From the NCBI RefSeq assembly GCF_001750725.1, contig NZ_CP017279.1, positions 4,650,001-4,714,000 on the forward strand: DNA of 64,000 nt, read 5' to 3'. Source of the stretch: Enterobacter ludwigii. Its GTDB lineage: Bacteria > Pseudomonadota > Gammaproteobacteria > Enterobacterales > Enterobacteriaceae. Each line of letters opens with the position of its first letter. Within the stretch, counting starts at the first letter, position 1. The translations under genes were made by a program, and so were the position numbers. The notes under the pieces are model-generated. The model worked only from the letters and a program-made list of their open reading frames with translations, made no database searches and was not told the DNA's origin. Shown here piece by piece: positions 51,379-61,952 of the stretch.

Positions 51379-52893
51379 ATGAGCTTTTCCGTGGACGTAC
51401 TGGCAAAAATTGCCATTGAACTGCAAACCGGTATCGGTCATCAGGACCGTTTTCAGCGGCTGATTTCGACGCTGCGCCACGTGCTGGCGTGCGATGCGTC
51501 GGCGCTGCTGCGCTACGACGCCCGGCAGTTTATTCCGCTGGCTATCGACGGGCTGGCGCAGGACGTTCTTGGGCGACGCTTCTCCCTGGAAGGCCATCCG
51601 CGTCTGGAAACCATCGCCCGGGCCGGTGACGTGGTGCGCTTTCCGGCGGACAGTGATTTGCCCGACCCTTACGACGGGCTGATCCCGGGGCAGGAGAGCC
51701 TGAAAGTCCATGCCTGTATCGGTCTGCCGCTGTTTGCCGGACAAAACCTGATTGGGGCATTAACCCTCGACGGCCTGTCGCCGGATCAGTTCGACACCTT
51801 TAGCGATGAAGAGCTGCGGCTGATTGCCGCGCTGGCCGCCGGTGCGCTGAATAACGCGCTGCTGATCGAACAGCTGGAGAGCCAGAACATCCTTCCCGGC
51901 AGCCCGTCGGCGTTTGAACCGGTGGCACACACGGAGATGATTGGGCTGTCACCGGGGATGGTGCAGCTAAAAAAAGAGATCGATATCGTGGCGGCCTCGG
52001 ATTTAAACGTGCTGATTTTCGGGGAAACCGGCACCGGTAAAGAGCTGGTGGCGAAGGGCATCCACGAAGCCTCGCCGCGCGCGGTCAACCCGCTGGTGTA
52101 CCTCAACTGCGCCGCGCTGCCGGAAAGCGTGGCGGAAAGTGAGCTGTTTGGTCACGTCAAAGGGGCGTTTACCGGGGCGATCAGCAACCGCAGCGGCAAA
52201 TTCGAAATGGCGGATAACGGCACGTTGTTCCTCGATGAAATTGGCGAACTGTCGCTGTCGCTTCAGGCCAAACTGCTGCGCGTCCTGCAGTACGGCGATA
52301 TTCAGCGCGTCGGCGACGATCGCAGCCTGAGAGTCAACGTGCGTGTGCTGGCGGCAACCAACCGTGACCTGCGCGAAGAGGTGTTGGCCGGGAATTTCCG
52401 CGCTGACCTGTACCATCGTCTGAGCGTGTTTCCGCTTACCGTGCCGCCGCTACGCGAGCGCGGCGACGATGTGGTGCTGCTGGCGGGGTTTTTCTGCGAG
52501 CAATGTCGGTTACGAATGGGCCTTTCCCGCGTGGTATTAAGCCCCGGCGCACGAGCCCATCTGATGCGCTACGGCTGGCCGGGAAACGTGCGCGAACTGG
52601 AACATGCGATTCACCGCGCCGTAGTGCTGGCGCGGGCGACACGTTCGGGAGATGAGGTGGTGATCCACGCGCGGCATTTCGGATTGCAGGATGACACCGC
52701 CTCGTTCGTTACGCCTGCCACGCCGGAAATGGCCCATGAGAACCTGCGGGAAGCAACAGAAGCGTTTCAGCGTCAGACTATCGCCCGCGCGCTGGAGCAG
52801 AATAACCGCAGCTGGGCGGCGTGCGCGCGAGCGCTGGAAATGGACGTCGCCAACCTGCACCGGCTGGCGAAACGTCTGGGACTCAAAGGTTAA
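51379..52893 (+). CDS. norR: Nitric oxide-responsive sigma-54 activator NorR
   Basis: This 504-residue activator has an N-terminal GAF domain that binds NO at a non-heme iron, a central AAA+ domain ([17 protein letters not shown], loop [15 protein letters not shown]) and a C-terminal helix-turn-helix ([20 protein letters not shown]). It drives norVW. The start at 51379 ([16 protein letters not shown]) gives the E. coli length; an open frame reaching further up crosses the enhancer boxes and is not used. Its stop overlaps the convergent gutQ stop. Confidence 0.96.
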   Translation: MSFSVDVLAKIAIELQTGIGHQDRFQRLISTLRHVLACDASALLRYDARQFIPLAIDGLAQDVLGRRFSLEGHPRLETIARAGDVVRFPADSDLPDPYDGLIPGQESLKVHACIGLPLFAGQNLIGALTLDGLSPDQFDTFSDEELRLIAALAAGALNNALLIEQLESQNILPGSPSAFEPVAHTEMIGLSPGMVQLKKEIDIVAASDLNVLIFGETGTGKELVAKGIHEASPRAVNPLVYLNCAALPESVAESELFGHVKGAFTGAISNRSGKFEMADNGTLFLDEIGELSLSLQAKLLRVLQYGDIQRVGDDRSLRVNVRVLAATNRDLREEVLAGNFRADLYHRLSVFPLTVPPLRERGDDVVLLAGFFCEQCRLRMGLSRVVLSPGARAHLMRYGWPGNVRELEHAIHRAVVLARATRSGDEVVIHARHFGLQDDTASFVTPATPEMAHENLREATEAFQRQTIARALEQNNRSWAACARALEMDVANLHRLAKRLGLKG

Positions 52894-53855
52894 ATAATCC
52901 CGGCCTGGTAGAAATCCTGCAGGTTGATGGCGCCGCACAGCGTGCCGTGCTCATCCACCACCGGCGCGGCGGTGATTTTGCGTTTCATCAGCACCTCTTT
53001 GGCTTCGATGGCGCGGCTCTCGGCGTTCAGGATCAACCCGCCCCGGGTCATCGCTTCCGAAACCTGGGATTCCAGCTTGCCGCCGCCCACCAGCCAGCGG
53101 CGCAGGTCGCCGTCGGTAAACACGCCTTTAACGCTACCGGTTTCATCGCACACCGCTACCAGACCCAGCCCGGTGCGGCTCAGTTCCAGCATCGCATCCA
53201 TTACGCTGGTGTTGAGTTTGACCTGCGGAATGGCCTCGTCGGTCCGCATCAGATGATGAACTTTATTGAGCAGTCGCGCACCGAGCGCGCCCGCCGGGTG
53301 CGAGCGGGCAAAATCTTCTTCGTTAAAGCCGCGTGCCTGCATTACCGCCATTGCCAGCGCGTCGCCCATCATCAGCGTATTTACGGTGCTGGAGGTGGGG
53401 GCGAGGTGCATCGGGCAGGCTTCGCGCTCAACGGAGATATCAAGCGTGGCCTTGGCCGCCAGTGCCAGCGGTGAGCGGGATTTACCGGTCATCGCCAGCA
53501 GCGCGACCGATTTTTCCTGCAGACGCGGGATGATGAGATCCAGCTCTTTGGCCGAGCCGGAGTAGGAGATAAACAGCATCACGTCGCGGCTTTCAATCAT
53601 CCCCAGATCGCCGTGCAGCGCTTCGGCCGGATGCACGAAGAACGCCGGTGTGCCGGTGCTGGCAAGCGTAGCGGCAATCTTTTTGCCGATATGACCGGAC
53701 TTGCCGATCCCGGAGACCACCACTTTACCTTCGCACTGGATAATGGTGTTTGCCGCGCGCACAAAATCCTCGCCCAGACGTTCCGGCAGGCGGCTGGCTT
53801 CCTGCAGCTCCAGCATCAGGGTCTGGCGGCCTGCGTTTAACAGAAAATCACTCAT
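52890..53855 (-). CDS. gutQ: D-arabinose 5-phosphate isomerase GutQ
   Basis: This 321-residue isomerase interconverts ribulose 5-phosphate and arabinose 5-phosphate. It has an N-terminal SIS sugar-phosphate domain ([52 protein letters not shown]) and two C-terminal CBS domains. It is the last gene of the srl operon, overlapping srlR by 8 bp. Its stop overlaps the norR stop by 4 bp with no terminator between. Confidence 0.94.
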   Translation of the reverse strand: MSDFLLNAGRQTLMLELQEASRLPERLGEDFVRAANTIIQCEGKVVVSGIGKSGHIGKKIAATLASTGTPAFFVHPAEALHGDLGMIESRDVMLFISYSGSAKELDLIIPRLQEKSVALLAMTGKSRSPLALAAKATLDISVEREACPMHLAPTSSTVNTLMMGDALAMAVMQARGFNEEDFARSHPAGALGARLLNKVHHLMRTDEAIPQVKLNTSVMDAMLELSRTGLGLVAVCDETGSVKGVFTDGDLRRWLVGGGKLESQVSEAMTRGGLILNAESRAIEAKEVLMKRKITAAPVVDEHGTLCGAINLQDFYQAGII

Positions 53856-54621
53856 CTCTCTCTCCGGTTACAATCACGTCGATCCCTTTCTCTTCCAGCG
53901 CTTTTTTGAACGCCGGGTCGATACCTGCGTCGGTAATGAGCTTATCGACGCTTTCAAGGCTGCAGACAATGTTGGGACTTTTACGGCCAAACTTCGACGA
54001 GTCTGCCATCAAAATCACTTCGCGCGCGGCGTTGCACATCGCTTTGCTGACGCTGAACACCTCGTTAAAGGTCGTCACGCCGGCGTTCAAATCGATACCG
54101 TCCGTGCCCATAAAGAGTTTATCAAAGCTGAAGTGTTCAAAGGCGTTTTCCGCCAGTTGACCGTGAAACGACGCAGATTTTTTACGGAACGTCCCGCCGG
54201 GCATCAGAATGGTTTGCTCGCTGTCGAACTCCGACAGGGCGTTGACGATGTGCAGACTGTTGGTCATCACCGTGATGTTGTTAAAGCGGCTGAGCATCGG
54301 GATCATCTGCAGCACGGTGCTGCCTGCATCAAGGATAATGGAGTCGCCATCATGGATAAATTTTACGGCGGCCTCGGCAATCAGCGCTTTCTGGTGAGTA
54401 TTGATCAGCGTTTTGTGATCGATAGGCGGGTCGGCTTCATCTTTGTTGAGCATCACGCCGCCGTAGGTTCGGATGACTGCACCAGAGTTTTCGAGCAATA
54501 CCAGATCCTTTCGTATTGTCGTGCCGGTGGTGTCAAAGTAGTGGGCCAGTTCTTCTACCGAGCATTTTCCCTGCTTTTGCAGATGCTCCAGAATGGCCGC
54601 CTGACGCTGACGTGGTTTCAT
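53848..54621 (-). CDS. srlR: DeoR-family repressor of the sorbitol operon SrlR
   Basis: This 257-residue regulator has a DeoR helix-turn-helix ([40 protein letters not shown]) and a sugar-phosphate sensor domain ([36 protein letters not shown]). It controls srlAEBD with the activator SrlM. Confidence 0.94.
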   Translation of the reverse strand: MKPRQRQAAILEHLQKQGKCSVEELAHYFDTTGTTIRKDLVLLENSGAVIRTYGGVMLNKDEADPPIDHKTLINTHQKALIAEAAVKFIHDGDSIILDAGSTVLQMIPMLSRFNNITVMTNSLHIVNALSEFDSEQTILMPGGTFRKKSASFHGQLAENAFEHFSFDKLFMGTDGIDLNAGVTTFNEVFSVSKAMCNAAREVILMADSSKFGRKSPNIVCSLESVDKLITDAGIDPAFKKALEEKGIDVIVTGERDE

Positions 54622-54684
54622 AGGCGCTCAATTCCTTAGGTTGCGAAATGATAATTTCGCAAGCTTATCGCGTTCACAACGAAA

Positions 54685-55044
54685 TTATCCATGTTTCAGA
54701 TTAAGCGCTAATGATAGAGCATTCTGACAGAGCGAATCATGGGGAAAGATCACATCGGGTTGTAATTCCTGCAGCGATATCCCGTTAATTGCCTGGATTT
54801 TCGCCGGGCGGGCAAAAACGGTCATTCCGCGCATGATGAGGGAATCGCAGACCCTATTGTGTTCGTCCAGCGCAATGGCAACCACCACGCGCGGTTTGAA
54901 ACGCCCGCCGGAACGCCCGACGCCCACGCGCCCTTTCTGACACAGGGCATCAAACGCGTGGTTAAACTGGCGGATTTGCCAGCCGCCAAAGATCAGCTGA
55001 CACATCCAGGCGATGGCGGCGACGGTAATGAATGCGGTAACCAT
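54685..55044 (-). CDS. srlM: Sorbitol operon activator SrlM (GutM)
   Basis: This 119-residue protein has a hydrophobic N terminus (VTAFITVAAIAWMCQLIFGG) followed by QIRQFNHAFDALCQKGRVGV and RSGGRFKPRVVVAIALDEHN, matching GutM, the glucitol operon activator. The membrane-like N terminus is a feature of the family. It lies between srlD and srlR, behind a short palindrome. Confidence 0.92.
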   Translation of the reverse strand: MVTAFITVAAIAWMCQLIFGGWQIRQFNHAFDALCQKGRVGVGRSGGRFKPRVVVAIALDEHNRVCDSLIMRGMTVFARPAKIQAINGISLQELQPDVIFPHDSLCQNALSLALNLKHG

Positions 55045-55061
55045 ACGAGCTCCTTGTTGTT

Positions 55062-55081
55062 CCCTCTCCCGAAGGAGAGGG
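55062..55081. repeat. CCCTC-type palindrome inside the srl operon
   Basis: CCCTCTCC and GGAGAGGG form a perfect 8 bp stem with a CGAA tetraloop, between srlD and srlM. GNRA-like tetraloops make very stable RNA hairpins, so it could slow 3'-5' mRNA decay and raise srlAEBD message over srlM-srlR-gutQ. Confidence 0.7.
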
Positions 55082-55105
55082 GGATACGGGCATCAGCGTG
55101 TTCGA

Positions 55106-55885
55106 TCAGAACATCACCTGCCCGCCGGTGACATTAATGGACTGCCCGGTGCAGTAAGAGGCTTTGGGGCTGGCATAAAACAGCAGCATGTTCAGCACGT
55201 CCTGATAATCGCAGCCACGCTTCAGCGGCACTTTGTCGATGTAATACTGCTCCACTTCCTCCTCTTTCAGCCCGAGCTTGGTGGCATATTGCGGCAGCAG
55301 GGACTGGAACATCGGCGATTTCAGTAGGTTGCCCAGCATCAGCGAGTGAACGGTAATGCCATATTCGGCCAGATCGAGGGCCAGAGATTGCGTCAGCCCT
55401 ACGCCGCCAAATTTCGCCGCGCTGTAACCGGAGTTGTGTTTGCTGCCCACTTTGCCCGATTTCGAATTGATCTGGATGATGCGCCCCTGAATGCCATCGC
55501 GGATCATCAGACGGGAAAACTCGCGTGCGCAGAGGAAATAGCCCACCAGGTTAACCTGCAGAGAGCGGTCGAAATCCCCCAGTTCAAAATCGCTGATAAA
55601 GGCCGCTTTGGCTATTCCTGCGCTGTATACCAGCAGGTCGGTACGGCCAAAAATCTCGTCCACGCCGCGGGCCAGCGCCATTACGCTCTGCTCGCTGGTG
55701 GCATCAGCACCAAATCCGTAGGCCATCCCTTCACCCAATTCGGTGTTGATGGTGTCCGCCACGCGTGCGGCTTTTTCACTCTGAATATCCACTACCGCCA
55801 CGCGGTAACCCTCTGCAGCAAGCCCACGGCAGAGGAACTCGCCTAAGGTTTGTCCCCCACCAATGACAACGGCAACCTGACTCAT
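55106..55885 (-). CDS. srlD: Sorbitol-6-phosphate 2-dehydrogenase
   Basis: This 259-residue short-chain dehydrogenase oxidises sorbitol 6-phosphate to fructose 6-phosphate with NAD. The Rossmann motif is VVIGGGQTLGEFLCRGLAAE at the N terminus, and the catalytic Tyr/Lys are in NSGYSAAKFGGVGLT near residue 150. It follows srlB by 15 bp. Confidence 0.96.
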   Translation of the reverse strand: MSQVAVVIGGGQTLGEFLCRGLAAEGYRVAVVDIQSEKAARVADTINTELGEGMAYGFGADATSEQSVMALARGVDEIFGRTDLLVYSAGIAKAAFISDFELGDFDRSLQVNLVGYFLCAREFSRLMIRDGIQGRIIQINSKSGKVGSKHNSGYSAAKFGGVGLTQSLALDLAEYGITVHSLMLGNLLKSPMFQSLLPQYATKLGLKEEEVEQYYIDKVPLKRGCDYQDVLNMLLFYASPKASYCTGQSINVTGGQVMF

Positions 55886-55900
55886 ATCTTTCTCCTTAAA

Positions 55901-56266
55901 TTACGCAACAAACTTCAACGTGCAGCCTGGGGTGACAGCCTGCGGAACCGGGCCATCCACATGAACCGTACCGGGATATTCCGCCTGCGGCTGGCCATCA
56001 AAACGCAAAGTGATATGGCCGAGCTCCCGCAGGTTTTGTCCGGCCACGTCGCCGACGGCGGTCACGGCGTAGCGCGCGTCGCCCAACTCCAGCTGGCTCC
56101 CGGCCTTCAGTTCGCCGTTCATCTCGCCGTGACAGTGGATAAAGCAAAACTCTTCGATATCCGCGGGCGCGCCTTCGCGGAAGGTAATCAGCATCTTGTC
56201 GCTGAGCGCATCGGCCGCGCTCTGGCCAATGCGGGTGATGGTGGTCTGGTAAATTACGGTCATCAC
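55901..56266 (-). CDS. srlB: PTS glucitol/sorbitol-specific EIIA component
   Basis: This 121-residue phosphocarrier receives phosphate from HPr and passes it to SrlE. The phosphorylated histidine lies in EFCFIHCHGEMNGEL near residue 43. The VTAVGDVAGQNLRELGHITL segment is typical of EIIA-Gut. Confidence 0.95.
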   Translation of the reverse strand: MMTVIYQTTITRIGQSAADALSDKMLITFREGAPADIEEFCFIHCHGEMNGELKAGSQLELGDARYAVTAVGDVAGQNLRELGHITLRFDGQPQAEYPGTVHVDGPVPQAVTPGCTLKFVA

Positions 56267-56275
56267 AGGAACCTC

Positions 56276-57837
<1,562 letters not shown>

Positions 57838-57848
57838 CTAATAATAAT

Positions 57849-57887
57849 CACTTTGAAAGGTTTTAAAGTGTTAATTAGATCTCACAA
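57849..57887. promoter_or_regulatory. srl operator dyad and CRP-like site
   Basis: CACTTTGAAAGG followed by TTTTAAAGTG (57849-57870) is a 9-of-10 inverted repeat 54 bp upstream of srlA, a candidate SrlR operator. Next to it, the minus strand reads TTGTGAGATCTAATTA (57872-57887), with one good CRP half-site. Both fit a catabolite-controlled PTS operon; neither is proven. Confidence 0.45.
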
Positions 57888-58069
57888 TGAAAGAAAAATG
57901 GATTATTTTGAAAGTTAATTGCCGGTGGGAGTCTTGGGTGGACGAAAATTGCACAGATTTGCGATGGGGAGCGTAAAGATTTGGTGGGGGAGGTGCGTAC
58001 CACTTCCTTGAGGTGTTGCGGATGCTTTACCATACTGGGTTCTTATCGAACCCGTTAAATGGATGTCAC

Positions 58070-59170
58070 ATGTTCAAGCGTCGTTATGCAGCGTTGTTAC
58101 CTGCGCTTATTCTGCTGTCTGCCTGTAGTAGCAAACCCAAGACCGAAGCCGTACAGCAAACGGCTGGCGCGCCTTCCGGAGGATTCCTGCTGGAGCCGCA
58201 GCATAATATGATGCAGATGGGCGGCGACTTTGCGAATAACCCGGCGGCCGAGCAGTTCATCGATAAAATGGTGAGCAAACACGGTTTTGACCGCCAGCAA
58301 CTGCATGAAATTCTGTCGCAGGCGAAGCGACTGGATTATGTTCTGCGTTTGATGGATCGCCAGGCACCGACGGCTCAGGTACCGACCGGGCCAAATGGCG
58401 CATGGCTGCGTTATCGCAAACAGTTTATTACGCCGGATAACGTGCAAAATGGCGTGGTCTTCTGGAACCAATATGAAGATGCGCTGAACCGTGCGTGGCA
58501 GGTGTATGGCGTACCGCCTGAAATCATCGTCGGGATTATCGGCGTGGAAACCCGCTGGGGCCGCGTGATGGGCAAAACCCGTATCCTCGATGCGCTGGCG
58601 ACGCTCTCCTTTAACTACCCGCGTCGCGCTGAATATTTCTCGTCTGAACTGGAAACCTTCCTGCTGATGGCGCGCAATGAACAAGATGACCCGTTAGATC
58701 TCAAAGGCTCGTTTGCCGGTGCGATGGGCTACGGCCAGTTTATGCCGTCCTCCTATAAGCAATATGCCGTCGACTTTAACGGAGATGGCCACATTAACCT
58801 GTGGGATCCGGTGGATGCCATCGGCAGCGTGGCAAACTACTTTAAAGCGCACGGCTGGGTGCCGGGCGGTCAGGTGGCGGTGCAGGCTAACGGCCAGGCA
58901 CCAGGGCTTGAGAACGGCTTTAAAACCAACTACAGCGTTTCGCAGCTGGCCGCTGCAGGCTTAACGCCAACGCAGCCGCTGGGAAATACGCAACAGGCGA
59001 GCCTGCTGCGTCTGGATGTCGGTACGGGTTATCAGTACTGGTACGGGCTGCCTAACTTCTACACCATCACCCGCTATAACCACAGCACCCACTATGCGAT
59101 GGCCGTATGGCAGCTGGGGCTGGCGGTGTCACAGGCGCGCGTGCCTGCCGCGTCGCCGTTCAGTCAGTAA
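58070..59170 (+). CDS. mltB: Membrane-bound lytic murein transglycosylase B
   Basis: This 366-residue outer-membrane lipoprotein cleaves peptidoglycan with formation of 1,6-anhydromuramyl ends. The lipobox is LLSAC with C19. The catalytic glutamate is E160 in IIGVETRWGRVMGKT, followed by GAMGYGQFMPSSYKQYAVDF and the calcium-site-like DFNGDGHINLWDPVDAI. The start at 58070 gives the family N terminus (MFKRRYAALLPALILLSACS). An open frame reaches 57 bp further up but is not used. Confidence 0.95.
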   Translation: MFKRRYAALLPALILLSACSSKPKTEAVQQTAGAPSGGFLLEPQHNMMQMGGDFANNPAAEQFIDKMVSKHGFDRQQLHEILSQAKRLDYVLRLMDRQAPTAQVPTGPNGAWLRYRKQFITPDNVQNGVVFWNQYEDALNRAWQVYGVPPEIIVGIIGVETRWGRVMGKTRILDALATLSFNYPRRAEYFSSELETFLLMARNEQDDPLDLKGSFAGAMGYGQFMPSSYKQYAVDFNGDGHINLWDPVDAIGSVANYFKAHGWVPGGQVAVQANGQAPGLENGFKTNYSVSQLAAAGLTPTQPLGNTQQASLLRLDVGTGYQYWYGLPNFYTITRYNHSTHYAMAVWQLGLAVSQARVPAASPFSQ

Positions 59171-59181
59171 CGCTTGATGTT

Positions 59182-59208
59182 CAACCCTCTTCCGCCGGGA
59201 GAGGGTTG
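59182..59208. repeat. CCCTC-type palindrome after mltB
   Basis: CAACCCTCT and AGAGGGTTG form a perfect 9 bp stem, with an inner TCCGCCGGG loop, 12 bp after the mltB stop. It is of the same type as the elements at 5078, 40411 and 55062. Confidence 0.7.
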
Positions 59209-59282
59209 GGCTGATATCCAGAAACATTTCGCCACACTCCCGTTAATCTTCGCTCATTTACATCCGCATTATCTTTCATTAT

Positions 59283-59297
59283 TGTTATGTTATAACA
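59283..59297. promoter_or_regulatory. Zur-box-like site ahead of the metal ABC operon
   Basis: TGTTATGTTATAACA differs by one base from the Zur core TGTTATA-N-TATAACA. It lies 18 bp before the first gene of the operon, over the expected promoter, so zinc-loaded Zur would shut the operon off. Confidence 0.7.
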
Positions 59298-59314
59298 TTT
59301 GATGTGGTGATGAG

Positions 59315-59422
59315 ATGTCTACTTCCTTTTTTTCTCTGTCTGCGCCGGTCCGGCTTCTGATGGCGCTGGCGCTGATTGTCTTTATCGGGCTGGCCGTGTG
59401 CTGGGCGGTGGCATTGCCATGA
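59315..59422 (+). CDS. Small membrane protein heading the metal ABC operon (35 aa)
   Basis: This short frame encodes 35 residues: a polar start MSTSFFSLSAPVR, then one hydrophobic helix LLMALALIVFIGLAVCWAVALP. It lies just after a Zur-like box, and its TGA overlaps the ATG of the ABC ATPase (ATGA), which argues for real, coupled translation. A weak GTGATGAG ribosome site precedes it. I do not recognise a family. It could be a membrane partner of the permease, or only a leader that couples translation. Confidence 0.55.
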   Translation: MSTSFFSLSAPVRLLMALALIVFIGLAVCWAVALP

Positions 59423-60072
59423 TTGTGATGAATCAACTCACGGCGGGTTACGACCGCGAGCCGGTCACGCGTCCTCTGTCCGGGGTGATTGAATGCGGGA
59501 GCATGACCGCCATCCTCGGGGCCAACGGCTGCGGTAAATCAACGCTTCTGAAAACCCTCGCCGGGTTTATCCCGCCGGTAAGCGGCCGTTTTCACTGGCA
59601 GAAAAAACGCCCCGTAATGGGCTGGCTGGCACAGCGTCATGCCCTGGAGGCGCAATTTCCGCTAACCGTGCAGGATGTGGTCAGCATGGGCTGCTGGCCT
59701 GAAGCGTCGCTTTTTTCTGGCCTTCGCCGTGAAATGCGGCTGCGCATTGCCGGCGCGCTTGAGCGGGTGGGGCTTGGAACAATGGCGCTAACGACCATTG
59801 ATGAGCTCTCCGGCGGTCAGTTTCAGCGCATGCTGTTCGCGCGGGTATTAGTGCAGCAGGCACCGCTGGTCATGCTCGATGAGCCCTTTACCGGCGTTGA
59901 TGAAGCTACCTGTAATGTGCTGATGGACCTGATGCTGGAAATGTATATGCAGGGGCAAACGGTGCTTGCGGTGCTGCACGACAGCGAGCGTGTATCGCGC
60001 CACTTCCCACAGACGTTACGGCTGGACGCTGACATGCCCCAGTGGAAAACCGAGCGGGTGAGGGTGGCATGA
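59419..60072 (+). CDS. Metal (zinc-type) ABC transporter ATP-binding protein
   Basis: This 217-residue ABC ATPase has Walker A GANGCGKST, signature LSGGQFQR and Walker B LVMLDEPFTGVDE, of the ZnuC/manganese-zinc importer family. It is short for ZnuC (about 250) and lacks a long C-terminal extension. The ATG at 59419 overlaps the small upstream gene, and its TGA overlaps the permease ATG. A second zinc importer with this gene order is known in Klebsiella. Confidence 0.88.
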   Translation: MIVMNQLTAGYDREPVTRPLSGVIECGSMTAILGANGCGKSTLLKTLAGFIPPVSGRFHWQKKRPVMGWLAQRHALEAQFPLTVQDVVSMGCWPEASLFSGLRREMRLRIAGALERVGLGTMALTTIDELSGGQFQRMLFARVLVQQAPLVMLDEPFTGVDEATCNVLMDLMLEMYMQGQTVLAVLHDSERVSRHFPQTLRLDADMPQWKTERVRVA

Positions 60073-60929
60073 TCTGGCATATCTTTTTTCAGCCTTTTAT
60101 TGAGTATGGCTTTATGCGCCGCGCGCTGGTGGTTTGCCTGGCGTTGTCCGTCAGTACCACTGCTCTGGGCGTTTTCCTTCAGCTGCGCCGGATGAGTCTG
60201 ATGGGCGATGCCCTCTCTCACGCCATTTTGCCCGGCGTCGCGGTGGGGTATTTGCTCAGCGGTATGTCGCTGCTGGCCATGAGCGTGGGAGGCTTTATTG
60301 CCGGTATTACCGTGGCGCTGGTGGCCGGGCTGGTCAGCCGTCGAACGCCGCTTAAAGAGGACGCCAGTTTTGCCGGGTTCTATCTTGGCTCGCTGGCGCT
60401 GGGCGTCACGCTGGTATCACTGCGCGGTTCGAACGTCGATCTTCTGCACCTGCTGTTTGGCTCCATCCTGGCGGTGGATAACGATGCCGCGCTGTTTGTG
60501 GCAGGCGTTTGTATGTTCACCCTTATCACGCTGGCGATTTTTTACCGTGGGCTGGTGACCGAGGCCTTTGACACCGCCTGGCTGCAGGTAAACGCCCGCC
60601 ATGTTCCCGGCTTATTACACGGCCTGTTTCTGGCGCTGCTGGTGCTTAACCTCGTTGCCGGTTTTCAGGTGCTTGGCACGTTGATGGCGGTCGGGCTGAT
60701 GATGCTCCCTGCGGTAGCGGCACGCTGCTGGGCACGCACCTTACCCGGACTGCTATTGATGGCGGGTATCAGCGGTATTTTCTGCGCGTGGCTCGGACTC
60801 AGTCTCTCCTGGGCCGCCAGTCTGCCCGCGGGGCCGTCCATCGTGCTTACCGCCAGCGCGCTGTTCTTTATTTCCATTTTATTTGGCACGCGCAGCAGGC
60901 TGGCTGGCAGCCTGCGTGCGCTTTTTTAA
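60069..60929 (+). CDS. Metal (zinc-type) ABC transporter permease
   Basis: This 286-residue membrane protein has about 8-9 helices and belongs to the ZnuB/MntB-type ABC-3 permease family: LRRMSLMGDALSHAILPGVA and GFQVLGTLMAVGLMMLPAVA are typical. The ATG at 60069 overlaps the ATPase stop by 4 bp (ATGA). It forms the channel for the metal delivered by the binding protein encoded next. Confidence 0.9.
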   Translation: MIWHIFFQPFIEYGFMRRALVVCLALSVSTTALGVFLQLRRMSLMGDALSHAILPGVAVGYLLSGMSLLAMSVGGFIAGITVALVAGLVSRRTPLKEDASFAGFYLGSLALGVTLVSLRGSNVDLLHLLFGSILAVDNDAALFVAGVCMFTLITLAIFYRGLVTEAFDTAWLQVNARHVPGLLHGLFLALLVLNLVAGFQVLGTLMAVGLMMLPAVAARCWARTLPGLLLMAGISGIFCAWLGLSLSWAASLPAGPSIVLTASALFFISILFGTRSRLAGSLRALF

Positions 60930-60943
60930 CGGAAGGGGAAACG

Positions 60944-61822
60944 ATGAAACGTACGGGATTAGTAGTGGCGCTCGCGCTGGGGATGATGTCGCAAACGGTG
61001 ATGGCGAAAACGCTCAATGTGGTGACCAGCTTTTCCATACTGGGGGATATGACCCGGGAGGTGGGCGGTGACCATGTGAACGTCACGACGCTGGTGGGTC
61101 CGGACGGCGATCCGCATACCTTCGAGCCCTCGCCAAAAGATAGCGCGGCGCTAAGCAAGGCAGATGTTGTGGTGGTCAATGGTCTGGGACTGGAAGGGTG
61201 GCTGGATCGCCTGGTGAAAGCCTCCGGGTTCAAAGGCCAGCTGGTGGTGGCGTCGCGTGGTGTGCAGACGCATACCCTCGAAGAAGAGGGCAAAACCGTC
61301 ACTGACCCGCACGCCTGGAACAGCGCGGCGAACGGGGCGCTGTACGCGCAAAATATTCTCAACGGGCTGGTGAAAGCCGACCCAGAAGATAAAACCGCGC
61401 TGGAAGCGACCGGAAAACCGTACATCGCGCAGCTTAAGCAGCTGGATAGCTGGGCCAAAACGCGTTTTAGCCAGATCCCGCTGGTGAAACGTAAAGTGCT
61501 GACCAGCCATGACGCGTTCGGCTATTTCAGCCGCGCCTACGGGGTGACGTTTATGGCGCCCCAGGGGTTGTCATCAGAGAGCGAGGCCAGCGCGGCACAG
61601 GTCGCTGAGATCATTAATCAGATTAAAGCGGACGGCGTGAAAACCTGGTTTATGGAAAACCAGCTCGATCCGCGGCTGGTTAAACAGATTGCTACAGCCA
61701 CCGGCGCGCAGCCGGGAGGCGAGCTTTACCCGGAAGCGCTCTCGGCAAAAGGAGGCGTGGCAGAGACCTACGTTAAGGCGTTCCGCCACAATGTGGATAC
61801 CCTCGCTGACAGCATGAAATAA
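60944..61822 (+). CDS. Metal (zinc-type) ABC transporter substrate-binding protein
   Basis: This 292-residue periplasmic cluster A-I metal-binding protein has a signal peptide (LVVALALGMMSQTVMA, cleavage after residue 21). Likely metal ligands are H58 (DGDPHTFEPSPKD), H123 (DPHAWN) and H189 (TSHDAFGYF), with an acidic residue in GELYPEAL near 264. Three histidines favour zinc over manganese, which usually uses a glutamate in place of the third histidine. The His-rich loop of ZnuA is absent. It starts 14 bp after the permease stop. Confidence 0.88.
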   Translation: MKRTGLVVALALGMMSQTVMAKTLNVVTSFSILGDMTREVGGDHVNVTTLVGPDGDPHTFEPSPKDSAALSKADVVVVNGLGLEGWLDRLVKASGFKGQLVVASRGVQTHTLEEEGKTVTDPHAWNSAANGALYAQNILNGLVKADPEDKTALEATGKPYIAQLKQLDSWAKTRFSQIPLVKRKVLTSHDAFGYFSRAYGVTFMAPQGLSSESEASAAQVAEIINQIKADGVKTWFMENQLDPRLVKQIATATGAQPGGELYPEALSAKGGVAETYVKAFRHNVDTLADSMK

Positions 61823-61833
61823 TCCTCTCCACC

Positions 61834-61859
61834 GCCGGTGCGCTCGCATCGGCTTTTTT
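61834..61859 (+). terminator. Intrinsic terminator of the metal ABC operon
   Basis: GCCGGTGC and GCATCGGC form an 8 bp stem (one wobble pair) around GCTC, followed by six T residues, 11 bp after the operon stop. Confidence 0.75.
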
Positions 61860-61952
61860 CTGAATCCCCCTCGTAAATCCTGCAGCGCATCCCCATATCT
61901 GACGAGAAAGTGCTATCTTGTGCTGCATGTTTTTCTAAGGCCTGGAGCGAGA

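Noticed and set aside
59315..59422. Treating the 35-codon frame as chance
   Set aside because: Kept as a low-confidence gene because of the stop-start overlap with the ATPase, the membrane helix and the Zur-like box before it.
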